Positions 36,511-44,837 of a DNA stretch of 64,000 nt are shown piece by piece; position 1 is the first letter of the stretch, and each line of letters starts with the position of its first letter. The notes under the pieces were generated by a model that searched no databases, was not told the origin of the DNA, and saw only the letters and a program-made list of their open reading frames with translations. Origin of the DNA: Amycolatopsis coloradensis (GTDB lineage: Bacteria > Actinomycetota > Actinomycetes > Mycobacteriales > Pseudonocardiaceae); assembly GCF_001953865.1 (NCBI RefSeq), contig NZ_MQUQ01000005.1, positions 197,401-261,400 on the forward strand, in the 5' to 3' direction. A program made the position numbers and the translations under genes.

Positions 36511-37346
36511 CGGGTTTCTCCGATCAGGCCGAGGTAGGTCTCTTCGAGGGTGGGCCGGTGGACGGTCAGCTCCGACGGTTCGCGGCCGTCGGCGGAAAGC
36601 TCGCGGACGAGCTTGGCCGGAAAAGGGGTCCGTTCCCGGTGAACGCCGTTCTCATCGGCCCAGCGGACGGTGGCTTCCGCGGTCGCACGGCCGCCCAGCG
36701 TCCGCGGCGTCCCCTCGGCGACGATCTCACCGCGCGTGATGACCGCGACGCGATCGGCCAGCGCCTCGGCCTCGTCGAGATAGTGAGTGGTGAGCAGGAT
36801 CGTGGTGCCCTCGTGGGTGAGACTCCTGATCAGCTCCCAGAACCGGCGCCGGGCCGCCGGGTCGAACCCGGTCGTGGGCTCGTCGAGGAACAGCAGTTCC
36901 GGCCGCCCGATGATGCCGAGCGCGACGTCCACCCGCCGACGCTGTCCCCCGGAAAGGCTTTTGACGCGGGCACCCGCGTTCTCGGTCAGGCCGACCTTCT
37001 CGATCACTTCGCCGACGTCACGGGGATCCGGGTAGTAACGGGCGTAGTGCCGGACGGTCTCGGCGACGGTGAGTTCGGCGGCGTCGTTGGCCGTCTGCAA
37101 CACGATCCCGAGCCTCGCTCGCCAAGCCCTGCCCGCGGTGCCGGGATCCTCGCCGAGGACGTCGACCTCGCCGGACGTCCGCCCGCGGTGCCCCTCCAGG
37201 ATCTCGACCGTCGTCGTCTTGCCCGCCCCGTTGGGGCCGAGCAGCGCGAACACCTCGCCCCGTTCGATGTCGAGGTCGACGCCCCCGACGGCCAGGTGGC
37301 CCGGGTACTCCTTGCGCAACCCGCGCACTTTCACTGCGGTCTTCAT
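36507..37346 (-). CDS. ABC transporter ATPase (drug/lipid exporter type)
   Basis: A 279-residue ATPase: Walker A GPNGAGKTTT near residue 38, Q-loop LQTANDAAELT, signature LSGGQRRRVDVALG, Walker B LLFLDEPTTGFD, and H-loop TTHY. The C-terminal extension is the DrrA-like type. First gene of the operon ATPase-permease-kinase-regulator-hydrolase; its upstream gap contains palindrome B3. Confidence 0.92.
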   Translation of the reverse strand: MKTAVKVRGLRKEYPGHLAVGGVDLDIERGEVFALLGPNGAGKTTTVEILEGHRGRTSGEVDVLGEDPGTAGRAWRARLGIVLQTANDAAELTVAETVRHYARYYPDPRDVGEVIEKVGLTENAGARVKSLSGGQRRRVDVALGIIGRPELLFLDEPTTGFDPAARRRFWELIRSLTHEGTTILLTTHYLDEAEALADRVAVITRGEIVAEGTPRTLGGRATAEATVRWADENGVHRERTPFPAKLVRELSADGREPSELTVHRPTLEETYLGLIGETR

Positions 37347-37440
37347 CTGTCGATCGTGCTGCGCGGAACCCCTCTCCCGGGACGCCCGCAGGACTGAACC
37401 CGGTTGTCCACCGGTCGATGGACACCGGTGTCACCGCCCC

Positions 37441-37510
37441 TCCCGCGATTCGTCCTCTGGTTGCGGTCCTTGCACGCGCAACTACCGCAACCAGAGGACG
37501 AATCGCGGGA
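37441..37510. repeat. Intergenic palindrome, family B copy 3
   Basis: Perfect 27-bp arms (37441-37467, 37484-37510) with core CGATTCGTCCTCTGGTTGCG, same arm type as copy 1. The centre (CCTTGCACGCGCAACT) is identical to that of copy 4. This is the only copy located between two divergent genes, 95 bp upstream of the ABC ATPase start and 102 bp upstream of the DUF559 start. Confidence 0.9.
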
Positions 37511-37611
37511 GGGGGAGCGGGTTGTGCACAGGCGAGGGGGGTTGTGGACAAGTGCGGCGAAGATGATCTTGGAACCGTGGTGATGGCCGGGGTTTGGGGC
37601 ATCGTCGAGTC

Positions 37612-38496
37612 GTGTCCAGAAACCTCACCAGCGAGTTCTCCGGTCCCTTCCTCGGTAGCCATGCCGTCAGCGAAGGGGACCTCACTCGCGCCCAGCTCCG
37701 TTCAGGCCTGTACAACCGCCTGTTCCAGGATGTCTATGCCCCGGCGGGTATCCGCCAAGACCACGGGCTGCGGTGCAAGGCCGCGGCCCTCGTCGTGCCC
37801 GACGGCGCGGTGCTGACCGGTTGCTCTGCCGCGACGGTGCGCGGGTTCCCGTTCGCGCTCGCGGATGATCCTGTTGAATTCGTCGTGCCCGAGCAGGAGG
37901 GCTTTCACGGTCTGTGCGGAGCTCACCTCCGCCGCACCAGGCTCCTCGGCGAGGATTTCGAGCCGTGGCGCGATGGCCGGATCGCCACCCCTCTGCGCAT
38001 GACGATGGACATCCTCACCAACACTCGCCTCCATCGCTCCTTCCCGCGGGTGGTCGGCTTCCTGGATGTCCTGCTCCGCGCGGGATTCGTCGACCGCGAC
38101 GCGCTGGAGGGGTACCTACGATCCAGGCATGACCACGGCATTGTCCGGGCGCGCCAGGCGTTCGCCCTCTCGGATGGGCGAGCGGAGTCGATTCCGGAAT
38201 CCGAGGTCAGGGTATGGCTGAACCTCCACGACATCGAGGCGGAGCCCCAGGTGGAGGTCTACCGGGACGATCATTTCCTCGGCCGTCTGGATCTCGCGAT
38301 CCGGGAGGCGAAACTCGCCATCGAGTACGACGGCGCGTGGCACCTCGAAGGCGAGCAACCGCGCTTGGACGCCCGGCGGCGGGCACTCATCGAGGCGGAA
38401 GGATGGGAGTTCATCGTCATCACCAAGGAAGAGTTGTACGTCGACCCGAAGGCGATGGTCCACCGGGTGCGGGCAGCCCTCGCCGCCCGCGTTTAG
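37612..38496 (+). CDS. DUF559/AbiEi-type protein with endonuclease-like C-terminus
   Basis: A 294-residue protein. The start is uncertain (GTG 37612 chosen, TTG 37594 possible). The N-terminal part (LTRAQLRSGLYNRLFQDVYAP) resembles the winged-helix AbiEi antitoxin domain. The C-terminal part (about 200-294) fits the DUF559/Vsr-like restriction fold: ESEVRVWL, LGRLDLAIREAKLAIEYDG (D...E-x-K-like catalytic pattern), and a last block WEFIVITKEELYVDP. These actinobacterial proteins are common and their role is unproven. The stop TAG lies inside palindrome B4. Confidence 0.72.
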   Translation: MSRNLTSEFSGPFLGSHAVSEGDLTRAQLRSGLYNRLFQDVYAPAGIRQDHGLRCKAAALVVPDGAVLTGCSAATVRGFPFALADDPVEFVVPEQEGFHGLCGAHLRRTRLLGEDFEPWRDGRIATPLRMTMDILTNTRLHRSFPRVVGFLDVLLRAGFVDRDALEGYLRSRHDHGIVRARQAFALSDGRAESIPESEVRVWLNLHDIEAEPQVEVYRDDHFLGRLDLAIREAKLAIEYDGAWHLEGEQPRLDARRRALIEAEGWEFIVITKEELYVDPKAMVHRVRAALAARV

Positions 38497-38550
38497 TCCT
38501 CTAGTCGCGGTCCTTGCACGCGCAACTACCGCAACTAGAGGACGAATTGC
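38489..38550. repeat. Palindrome, family B copy 4, covering two convergent gene ends
   Basis: Arms 38489-38511 and 38528-38550 pair with four mismatches. The left arm's GCGTTTAG contains the TAG stop of the DUF559 gene where other copies read GCGTTTCG. On the other strand the CTAG of the left arm gives the TetR stop, and the rest encodes the TetR C-terminus. Confidence 0.85.
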
Positions 38551-39139
38551 GGGGGGTGGGCGTGAGGAGGGTGCGGATGGAGGTTTCCAGGGAAGGGACC
38601 AGGGCGGCCGGGTCGGCGGACGTGAGCATCCGGTTCGCGAAGCCGTCGGTCAGGGCGAGGACGGCGTCGGCCAGCTCGGAGGCCGCGAGGTCGTCACGGA
38701 CGTGTCCCTCGGACTGGGCTTTCTCGAGGTACTGCGTCGTGAGCTCCTGTAGTTCGTCGTAGCCGGTGCGGAGGAACTCGGCCCACGACGGCAGAACGGC
38801 GGCCCGGGCGGTGAAGGCGTTGATCACGATCACCTCCGCGCGGCGCTGCTCGTCGAGGGGCATCGCCTCGATCAGCAGCCGCAGCAGCAAGTCCAGGAGA
38901 TTCCCGGACTGATCGAGGGTGTTCCAGCGCTGCTCCAGGAACTCACTCGTCAGGTCGAGCGCGAAGCGGAACAGTTCTTCCTTGGTGGAGAAGTACTTCT
39001 GCACCGCACCCGCGGACACGCCTGCCTCGACGGCGACCGAGCGCACGCTGACCGCCTCGACGCCCTCGCGCGCGACGATGCGCAGGACGGCACCGGCGAT
39101 CTCCCGGCGGCGCTCGGCACGATCCACGATTTTCGGCAC
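38501..39139 (-). CDS. TetR-family regulator divergent from MFS gene
   Basis: A 212-residue repressor. Helix-turn-helix: VSVRSVAVEAGVSAGAVQKYFSTKEELF near residues 30-57; the all-helical ligand domain runs to about 195. The last ~16 residues (RNSSSSCGSCACKDRD) are encoded by palindrome B4 and do not look like a TetR tail, so the native C-terminus was probably altered by the repeat. It is divergent from the MFS gene, with an imperfect dyad between the two starts. Confidence 0.86.
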   Translation of the reverse strand: MPKIVDRAERRREIAGAVLRIVAREGVEAVSVRSVAVEAGVSAGAVQKYFSTKEELFRFALDLTSEFLEQRWNTLDQSGNLLDLLLRLLIEAMPLDEQRRAEVIVINAFTARAAVLPSWAEFLRTGYDELQELTTQYLEKAQSEGHVRDDLAASELADAVLALTDGFANRMLTSADPAALVPSLETSIRTLLTPTPRNSSSSCGSCACKDRD

Positions 39140-39183
39140 GGCCGCATCCTACTTTTCGGCGGACTCCTTGCCCGGCTGGAGCC

Positions 39184-39207
39184 TTTGGAATACATTCGTA
39201 TCCGAAA
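39184..39207. promoter_or_regulatory. Candidate TetR operator in the divergent TetR/MFS spacer
   Basis: TTTGGAATAC-ATTC-GTATCCGAAA, a 24-bp dyad with two mismatched pairs and a perfect ATAC-ATTC-GTAT core, lies 14 bp upstream of the MFS GTG. Position suggests repression of the exporter and of the TetR gene itself. Confidence 0.42.
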
Positions 39208-39220
39208 AGGGGGTACTGGG

Positions 39221-40720
39221 GTGGACGAAGTCGCGCAGAAACGGCGAGCGGAGGAGAACCGGCTCGCCGCCGCACTGGCCAGGGGGCCGGCGGAGGTCCT
39301 CGACTTCCTGCTGCCGTTGTGGGTGGGGAGTCAGCTCGGCGCTTCCGCCGCCGAGGTCGGAGCGCTCGCCGCGTTGGAGACGCTGGTGTCGTTCGTGGTC
39401 CGGCCGATCGCGGGCTCGCTCGCGGACCGGTTCGACCGAGGGCGGCTGGCGGCTGCCGGTGCGGTCCTTTATGGACTGTCCTTTGTGGCCTACGCATTGG
39501 CGCCCGGAATCGAGGTCGCTTATGGCGCGGCGGTTCTCGGGGGCACCGGAGGGGCGCTGTTCTGGGTCGCGTTGCGGGCCCGTGTGGGGGAAGGGCTCGA
39601 ACGCGACGACGGCGCCTTCAGCAAGCTGTTCGCGGCCGAGGGCAGCGGCACGTGGATCGCGTTCGTGGTCGCGCTGACCGCGATCGCCTGGATCGACTAC
39701 CGGGGCGTGTTCTGGCTGGGTGCGGCGGCCTGCGCGGTGGCCGCGGTGGTGCTGCTGAACGCCAAACCCGCGCCGGTGCGGGAAGAAAGCGCGCCACGGC
39801 TTCGGCAACTGGGCAGGCGGCTGCGACCGATGCTCGTCCTTGTCGCGCTCACCGCGATGGCCGAGGCCGGGGTCGCGCTCCTGCTCCTGATGCACCTCCA
39901 ACGCGGGCACCGGCTGGGACTCGGCGAGATCGCCGCCGTGTTCATCCCCGGGTTCATCGTGTACAGCTTCCTGCCGGACCACCTCCACGGCTTCGTCCGC
40001 AAGGTCGGCCGGACGAGGGTGCTCGCCCTGGCGATGGTGGCGAGCGCGGCCTTCGCCGCAGGGTTGTCCTTCGCGCCGAACCCGATCGTGCTCGCGGTCA
40101 TGTGGATCCTGTCCGCGGCGGCGTTCGCGGCGGCCATCCCGGTGGAGCAGGCGGTGGTCGCCGAAGCGGCCGGGCTCAGCCTCGGCCGGGCGATGGGGAT
40201 CTACGAGAGCGCGGCGCTACTCGGAGCGACGATCGGGATGTTCTCGGCGGGCCTGTTCTACGGCTCGGACACCGGCTGGCGCATCGCGTGCTTCGGCGCG
40301 GCGGCGCTTCTGCTTTCCGGATCGTTCGTGGTCCGTGGCACCGTACGGCGGGTCGGAGTTGCGGAGTTTCCCGTGGAACCAGCGAAAACGGTGTCACAGA
40401 AGGAAGAACCGGCGCTCCGCATGATCGAGGAGGGATCACAAGAGGCCGAACCGGTGAAGGCCGATACGAACAAGCGCGCGAATCCGATCCGGAACTGGGC
40501 GATCCACGCGGGCGTCTATGTCCTCGCGCAGGCGGCGCTGGCGATGGCCGGATACAGCTGGCCGGTCGAGGCGGTGTTCGGCGGGCCGCACGACGCCGGC
40601 TGGTTCTGGAACTGGAGTGGTCACTGGTTGTTGAACCTCGGCCGGATCTGGACCTTCGTCTTCGTGCTCGACACGGTCTGGACGGCGGGCCGCGCGATGA
40701 TGGGAAAGCGGCCTTATTGA
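39221..40720 (+). CDS. MFS transporter with extra C-terminal membrane domain
   Basis: A 499-residue transporter, GTG 39221 behind AAAAGGGGG. Residues 1-385 form a normal 12-helix MFS core (GSLADRFDRGRLAAAG between helices 2 and 3). A hydrophilic linker (385-425) joins a C-terminal ~75-residue module with two further helices and Trp-rich segments (NWAIHAGVYVLAQAALAMAG, then WFWNWSGHWLLNLGRIW). The added module is unusual for MFS and may be a fused small membrane protein. Regulated by the divergent TetR. Confidence 0.85.
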   Translation: MDEVAQKRRAEENRLAAALARGPAEVLDFLLPLWVGSQLGASAAEVGALAALETLVSFVVRPIAGSLADRFDRGRLAAAGAVLYGLSFVAYALAPGIEVAYGAAVLGGTGGALFWVALRARVGEGLERDDGAFSKLFAAEGSGTWIAFVVALTAIAWIDYRGVFWLGAAACAVAAVVLLNAKPAPVREESAPRLRQLGRRLRPMLVLVALTAMAEAGVALLLLMHLQRGHRLGLGEIAAVFIPGFIVYSFLPDHLHGFVRKVGRTRVLALAMVASAAFAAGLSFAPNPIVLAVMWILSAAAFAAAIPVEQAVVAEAAGLSLGRAMGIYESAALLGATIGMFSAGLFYGSDTGWRIACFGAAALLLSGSFVVRGTVRRVGVAEFPVEPAKTVSQKEEPALRMIEEGSQEAEPVKADTNKRANPIRNWAIHAGVYVLAQAALAMAGYSWPVEAVFGGPHDAGWFWNWSGHWLLNLGRIWTFVFVLDTVWTAGRAMMGKRPY

Positions 40721-40736
40721 CATGTTGTCTAACATG
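40721..40736. promoter_or_regulatory. Candidate operator/leaderless promoter of the ephD-like gene
   Basis: CATGTT-GTCT-AACATG is a perfect dyad. Embedded in it, TAACAT (40730-40735) matches TANNNT and ends 6 nt before the ATG at 40742, so the transcript may be leaderless and the dyad would block RNA polymerase. The likely repressor is the TetR encoded downstream. Confidence 0.5.
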
Positions 40737-40741
40737 ACATC

Positions 40742-42451
40742 ATGTCTCATACGTGGGTGACGGCCGGCGACGGTGTCCGCCTCTCGGTCCGGGTGACCGG
40801 TGTCGACGACGCGCCCACGGTGGTGCTCGTCCACGGATATCCGGACAACGGGTCGATGTGGGACGGTGTCGCCGCCCTGCTCGAATCCCGGTACCGGGTC
40901 GTCGTCTACGACGTCCGCGGCGCGGGTCGTTCGGACAAGCCTTCGGGACGCAAGTCCTACAAACTGGACCAGCTGTCCGATGACCTCGCCGCGGTCGTCG
41001 ATGAAGTCCAGCCGCAGGGCAAGGTTCACCTGCTCGCGCACGACTGGGGCTCCATCCAGACCTGGCATTCCGTCACCGGCGACAGGCTGCGGGGACGGCT
41101 CGCGTCGTTCACGTCGATCTCCGGGCCGAGCCTCGACCACGCGGGAGCGTGGTTCCGCGCCCAGGTGCGCCCGAGCCCGAAGCGGCTCAAGAACGCGCTC
41201 GCCCAAGGAACACACTCGACGTACATCCTCGGCTTCCAGATTCCTTTGATACCGCAGCTGTTGTGGCGCACCGGCGCGATGGGCGCGCTCATCGGCCGGA
41301 TGGACCCCGCCGCCGCGGCACCGTCTACTTCGGACGGCTTGTACGGGCTCAACCTCTACCGTGCCAACATGTTCACGCGCCTCTCCCGGCCGCGGCCCCT
41401 TAAGGCCGAGATCCCGGTGCAGGTGCTCGCGCCCACCGGCGACAAGTTCGTCACCACGCCGTTGCAGACCGAGATCGAGCGCTGGGCGCCGGACCTCCGG
41501 GTCCGCCGGATCGTCGGCACGCACTGGGTGGTCCGGGAAAAGCCGCGGGTGATCGCCGATGCCGCCGCCGAGCTGATCGATCACGTCGAAGGCGGCGAGG
41601 AAAGCCGCGCGCTGAAACGAGCCCGGCGCTCGGGTGGGTTCGCGGACAAGCTCGTCGTGGTCACCGGCGCCGGCAGCGGGATCGGCCGCGCGACCGCGCT
41701 CGCTTTCGCGGACAAGGGCGCCGACCTCGTCCTCACCGACATCAACGGTTCCGCCGCCGCGGACACCGCGAAACTCCTGCGGGACAAGGGCGCCACCGTC
41801 GGCGAGTACACAGTGGACTCTTCCGACGCCGAAGCGGTCGAGAAGTTCGCCGTGCGGGTCAAGGAAGAGTTCGGGGTTCCGGACATCGTCGTGAACAACG
41901 CGGGCATCGGCCTGTCCGGCCCGTTCCTCGACACGACGGTCAAGGACTGGGAACGCCTGATCGACGTGAACCTGTGGGGAGTCATCCACGGCTGTCGCGT
42001 CTTCGCCGAGCAGATGCGGGATCGCGCCGAAGGCGGCCAGATCGTCAACGTCGCCTCGGCCGCCGCCTACCTGCCGTCGAAGATCCTTTCCGCCTACGCC
42101 ACCACGAAATCCGCCGTGCTGACGCTGAGCGTGTGCCTGCGCGCGGAGCTCGCCGCCGAGAACATCGGCGTCACCGCGATCTGCCCCGGCATCGTGAACA
42201 CCAACATCACCAGCACCACCCGATTCGTGGGTGTCGACGACGTCGAGCAGAAGCGGCGCCAGAAGTCGAGCAGCAGGCTGTACGCGAAACGCGGTTTCGG
42301 CCCGGAGAAGGTCGCGCGCGACATCCTGCGCGCGGTCGAGAAGGACAAGGCGATCCAGCCGTCGACGCCGGAGGCCAAGGCCGCGCTCGTCCTGTCCCGG
42401 CTCACTCCAGGCCTGCTGCGGGCCGCGGCGAAACTGGACGTCACCCCGTGA
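40742..42451 (+). CDS. ephD: EphD-like fusion: alpha/beta hydrolase plus short-chain dehydrogenase
   Basis: A 569-residue two-domain enzyme. Residues 1-285: epoxide hydrolase-type alpha/beta hydrolase with oxyanion motif HGYPD (31-35), nucleophile D101 in AHDWGS, and a late His in GTHWVV. Residues 300-569: SDR with cofactor motif TGAGSGIG, NNAGIG, and catalytic Y452-x3-K456. This matches M. tuberculosis EphD, which acts on epoxy-mycolates; an organism of this type should lack mycolic acids, so the substrate here is probably another lipid. GTGA overlap with the following TetR gene makes an operon. Confidence 0.88.
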   Translation: MSHTWVTAGDGVRLSVRVTGVDDAPTVVLVHGYPDNGSMWDGVAALLESRYRVVVYDVRGAGRSDKPSGRKSYKLDQLSDDLAAVVDEVQPQGKVHLLAHDWGSIQTWHSVTGDRLRGRLASFTSISGPSLDHAGAWFRAQVRPSPKRLKNALAQGTHSTYILGFQIPLIPQLLWRTGAMGALIGRMDPAAAAPSTSDGLYGLNLYRANMFTRLSRPRPLKAEIPVQVLAPTGDKFVTTPLQTEIERWAPDLRVRRIVGTHWVVREKPRVIADAAAELIDHVEGGEESRALKRARRSGGFADKLVVVTGAGSGIGRATALAFADKGADLVLTDINGSAAADTAKLLRDKGATVGEYTVDSSDAEAVEKFAVRVKEEFGVPDIVVNNAGIGLSGPFLDTTVKDWERLIDVNLWGVIHGCRVFAEQMRDRAEGGQIVNVASAAAYLPSKILSAYATTKSAVLTLSVCLRAELAAENIGVTAICPGIVNTNITSTTRFVGVDDVEQKRRQKSSSRLYAKRGFGPEKVARDILRAVEKDKAIQPSTPEAKAALVLSRLTPGLLRAAAKLDVTP

Positions 42452-43065
42452 CATCCGCCAGGCGGCCCCGCCGGATGACAGCGGAGGCACGCCGAGAGGA
42501 CCTGATCCGCGCCGCGCTGGACCTGTTCGGCTCACGCGCGCCCGAACTCGTCACGGTCGACGACATCATCGCCCGCGCCGAGGTCTCGCGACCACTGTTC
42601 TACCGGTACTTCTCCAGCCTGCGGGAACTGCAGGTGGAGGCGCTGAAAACGGTCACTGAAGGGCTCATCGACGGTCTCGCCGGACTAGACGAAGGCCCGC
42701 CCGAAACACGGCTGCGGGCCGCCGTCCGCGGACTGATCGACGTCGCCGACCACTACCGGGCGGGTTACGTCGCCTTGCTGCGCAGCGGTTCGGTGATCGC
42801 GACCTCGGAGACGGACGCGGCGATCGACGAGGTCCGCAACCGCGCCGTCGAGCTGATTCTCGACGCGCTGGGAGTGTCGGAGCCCTCGCCTATGCTCCTG
42901 CTGACCTTGCGCTGCTGGACAGCGGTGGTCGAGGGCGCCCTGTTGAGCTGGCTGCAGGAACGCGCCTTGTCCCGGGAGATACTCGACGGGTGGCTGGTCG
43001 ATCAGCTCACGGCCATGCTCGCGACGACCGCTTCGCACGATTCCTCGGTCCCGCAGGTGTTATGA
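42448..43065 (+). CDS. TetR-family regulator of the ephD-like operon
   Basis: A 205-residue repressor with GTG 42448 overlapping the upstream stop (GTGA). Helix-turn-helix: VTVDDIIARAEVSRPLFYRYFSSLRELQ near residues 32-59. Its final codons and TGA stop fall at the start of palindrome A2 (GTG-TTA-TGA). Probably autoregulates the operon through the dyad upstream of the ephD-like gene. Confidence 0.87.
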   Translation: MTSARRPRRMTAEARREDLIRAALDLFGSRAPELVTVDDIIARAEVSRPLFYRYFSSLRELQVEALKTVTEGLIDGLAGLDEGPPETRLRAAVRGLIDVADHYRAGYVALLRSGSVIATSETDAAIDEVRNRAVELILDALGVSEPSPMLLLTLRCWTAVVEGALLSWLQERALSREILDGWLVDQLTAMLATTASHDSSVPQVL

Positions 43066-43113
43066 ACGGACCTTTCATAACACTTTCTGTTATGAAAGGT
43101 CCGTTCATAACAC
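43057..43113. repeat. Intergenic palindrome, family A copy 2 (perfect 26-bp arms)
   Basis: Arms 43057-43082 and 43088-43113 are perfectly complementary around CTTTC. Each arm is itself near-palindromic (TGTTATGAACGG...). It begins within the TetR gene and ends 3 bp before the convergent citrate synthase stop. Confidence 0.92.
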
Positions 43114-43116
43114 GCG

Positions 43117-44268
43117 CTAGGACTGCTTCGCGACCAAGTCCCAGCCTTCGACGTCCTCCGGACGCCGCGGCTCGGGACCGACGTACTTCGCCGACGGACG
43201 CACGAGGCGGCCGGTCTTCTTCTGCTCCAGGATGTGCGCGGCCCAGCCCGCGGTCCGCGCCGAGCTGAACATCGCGGGCATCATGTGCGGCGGAACCTGG
43301 GCGAAGTCCAGGATCACGGCCGCCCAGAACTCGACGTTGGTCTCGATCGGGTGATCCGGACGCCGCTCGCGCAGCTCCTTCAGCGCGACCTGCTCCAGCT
43401 CCGCGGCCGCCTCGTAGCGCGACGCGCCGAGTTCCCGGCAGGTGCGGCGCAGCACGCGCGCCCGCGGGTCCTCCGCGCGGTACACGCGGTGCCCGAAGCC
43501 CATCATCCGTTCCTTGCGGTCCAGGATGCCCTTGACCAGGCCGACGGCGTCGCCGGTCTTCTCGACCTCTTCGATCATCGGCAGCACCCGCGCCGGCGCG
43601 CCGCCGTGCAGCGGGCCGGACATCGCGCCGATCGCGCCGGACAGTGCCGCGGCCACGTCGGCGCCGGTCGAGGCGATGACGCGGGCGGTGAAGGTCGAGG
43701 CGTTGAGGCCGTGCTCGGCGGCCGAGACCCAGTAGGCGTCGATGGCCTTGACGTGGGCCGGGTCGGGCTCGCCGCGCCAGCGGACCATGAACCGCTCGGT
43801 GATCGACTTCGCCTCGTCGACCCGGGTCTGCGGGACGGCGGGCTGCCCGATGCCGCGGGCGGACTGGGCGACGTAGGAAAGCGCCATCACCGAAGCGCGG
43901 GCCAGCTGGTCGCGGGCCTCCTCGTCGGTGATGTCGAGCAGCGGCCGGTAGCCCCAGATCGGGGCGAGCATGGCCAGCGCGGCCTGGACGTCGACCCGGA
44001 CGTCACCGGTGTGCACGGGCAGCGGGAACGGCTCCGCGGGCGGTAGCCCGTGGCCGAACCGGCTGTCGACCAGAAGGCCCCAGACGTCACCGAAGGTCAC
44101 CTTGCCGGCGAGGTCCTCGATGTCGACACCGCGATAGCGCAGCGCGCCACCGTCACGGTCGGGTTCGGCGATTTCGGTCCGGAAGGCGACAACGCCTTCG
44201 AGACCCGGTCGGAAACCGTCGTCGACCTGGTCGGACGGCTGATTGGTGCTGATCGTGGAGGCACTCAC
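43117..44268 (-). CDS. citA: Citrate synthase 2 (CitA type)
   Basis: A 383-residue enzyme of the second citrate synthase group, condensing acetyl-CoA (or propionyl-CoA) with oxaloacetate. GTG 44268 gives VSASTISTNQPSDQVDDGFRP; the longer open frame upstream lacks family similarity. Active-site residues: H186 (EHGLNASTF), H221 (GPLHGGAP), and H260 (GFGHRVY). The position of the catalytic Asp reads NVEFW, i.e. Glu313, which I believe is normal for this clade but have not verified. Location near SerC fits the mycobacterial order. Confidence 0.93.
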   Translation of the reverse strand: MSASTISTNQPSDQVDDGFRPGLEGVVAFRTEIAEPDRDGGALRYRGVDIEDLAGKVTFGDVWGLLVDSRFGHGLPPAEPFPLPVHTGDVRVDVQAALAMLAPIWGYRPLLDITDEEARDQLARASVMALSYVAQSARGIGQPAVPQTRVDEAKSITERFMVRWRGEPDPAHVKAIDAYWVSAAEHGLNASTFTARVIASTGADVAAALSGAIGAMSGPLHGGAPARVLPMIEEVEKTGDAVGLVKGILDRKERMMGFGHRVYRAEDPRARVLRRTCRELGASRYEAAAELEQVALKELRERRPDHPIETNVEFWAAVILDFAQVPPHMMPAMFSSARTAGWAAHILEQKKTGRLVRPSAKYVGPEPRRPEDVEGWDLVAKQS

Positions 44269-44560
44269 TGTGGTGAAACCTTTCGATGCGCATTCCCCGG
44301 CTTTGTGTTTCACGCGTGGACGGGATACACGCAGCGAAGGCGCGCCACATCGCACGGATGGACAAACTTTCCTCCACGTCGGGGCCAGGGGCAATCGAAA
44401 GATGTGGTGGTTTCGGTCACGATTACGAGAACGATTCAGTGAAAGTGGCCTTCGTACGCGAAGAGTTACGGTGACGTTCACTTTGCGTGCACCGGGTGCC
44501 GAGGTAAATCCTGCGTTTCGAGAACCGGCGCCGGGCGGTTTCCGGTGATAGACCTTTCTC
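44269..44560. other. Upstream region of citrate synthase
   Basis: No supported gene. It should hold the citrate synthase promoter on the minus strand. TGAAAGTGGCCTTCG at 44439-44453 is a close match to one arm of palindrome family D (TGAAAGTGGCTTTCG) and may be a decayed copy. Confidence 0.45.
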
Positions 44561-44700
44561 ATGCTCTTGAGTCTCTATGACCGGGACAAACTGCTCATCC
44601 CCGTCGCGGCGGACGTAGCTCGCAAACGGCCGAACTACCCAGAAGCGGTGGCGTTGATCACCGGCCACGTGCTCGAAGGCGCCTGCGTTGAAGCTGGCGA
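44561..44700 (+). pseudogene. ureA: Remnant of urease gamma subunit gene (ureA)
   Basis: The frame from ATG 44561 reads DRDKLLIPVAADVARKR, then PNYPEAVALITGHVLEGA, which matches the N-terminal half of urease gamma subunits. About seven residues (the RARGLKL segment) are missing between the two parts, and homology stops at LEGA; the active-length protein is ~100 residues. No ureB or ureC follows. It ends near palindrome D. I read this as a decayed leftover of a lost urease locus. Confidence 0.62.
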
Positions 44701-44756
44701 TACTAAAGGTCCCTTGCTTCGCTCTGGAGTGGCTGGTGGGCTTGTGTGGCGACAGC

Positions 44757-44817
44757 ACATGTCGCGAAAGCCACTTTCGAGACGTCAGATGTCCTGAAAG
44801 TGGCTTTCGCGACATGT
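44757..44817. repeat. Intergenic palindrome, family D (perfect 22-bp arms)
   Basis: Arms 44757-44778 and 44796-44817 are perfect complements with core TGTCGCGAAAGCCACTTTC; the loop is 17 nt. It lies 20 bp beyond the lipase stop. Confidence 0.9.
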
Positions 44818-44837
44818 CCGGTAGGACGCGAAGAGCG

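Noticed and set aside
40436..42535. Minus-strand frame of 699 codons opposite the EphD-like gene
   Set aside because: Antisense shadow with no motif; the plus strand has two complete catalytic domains.
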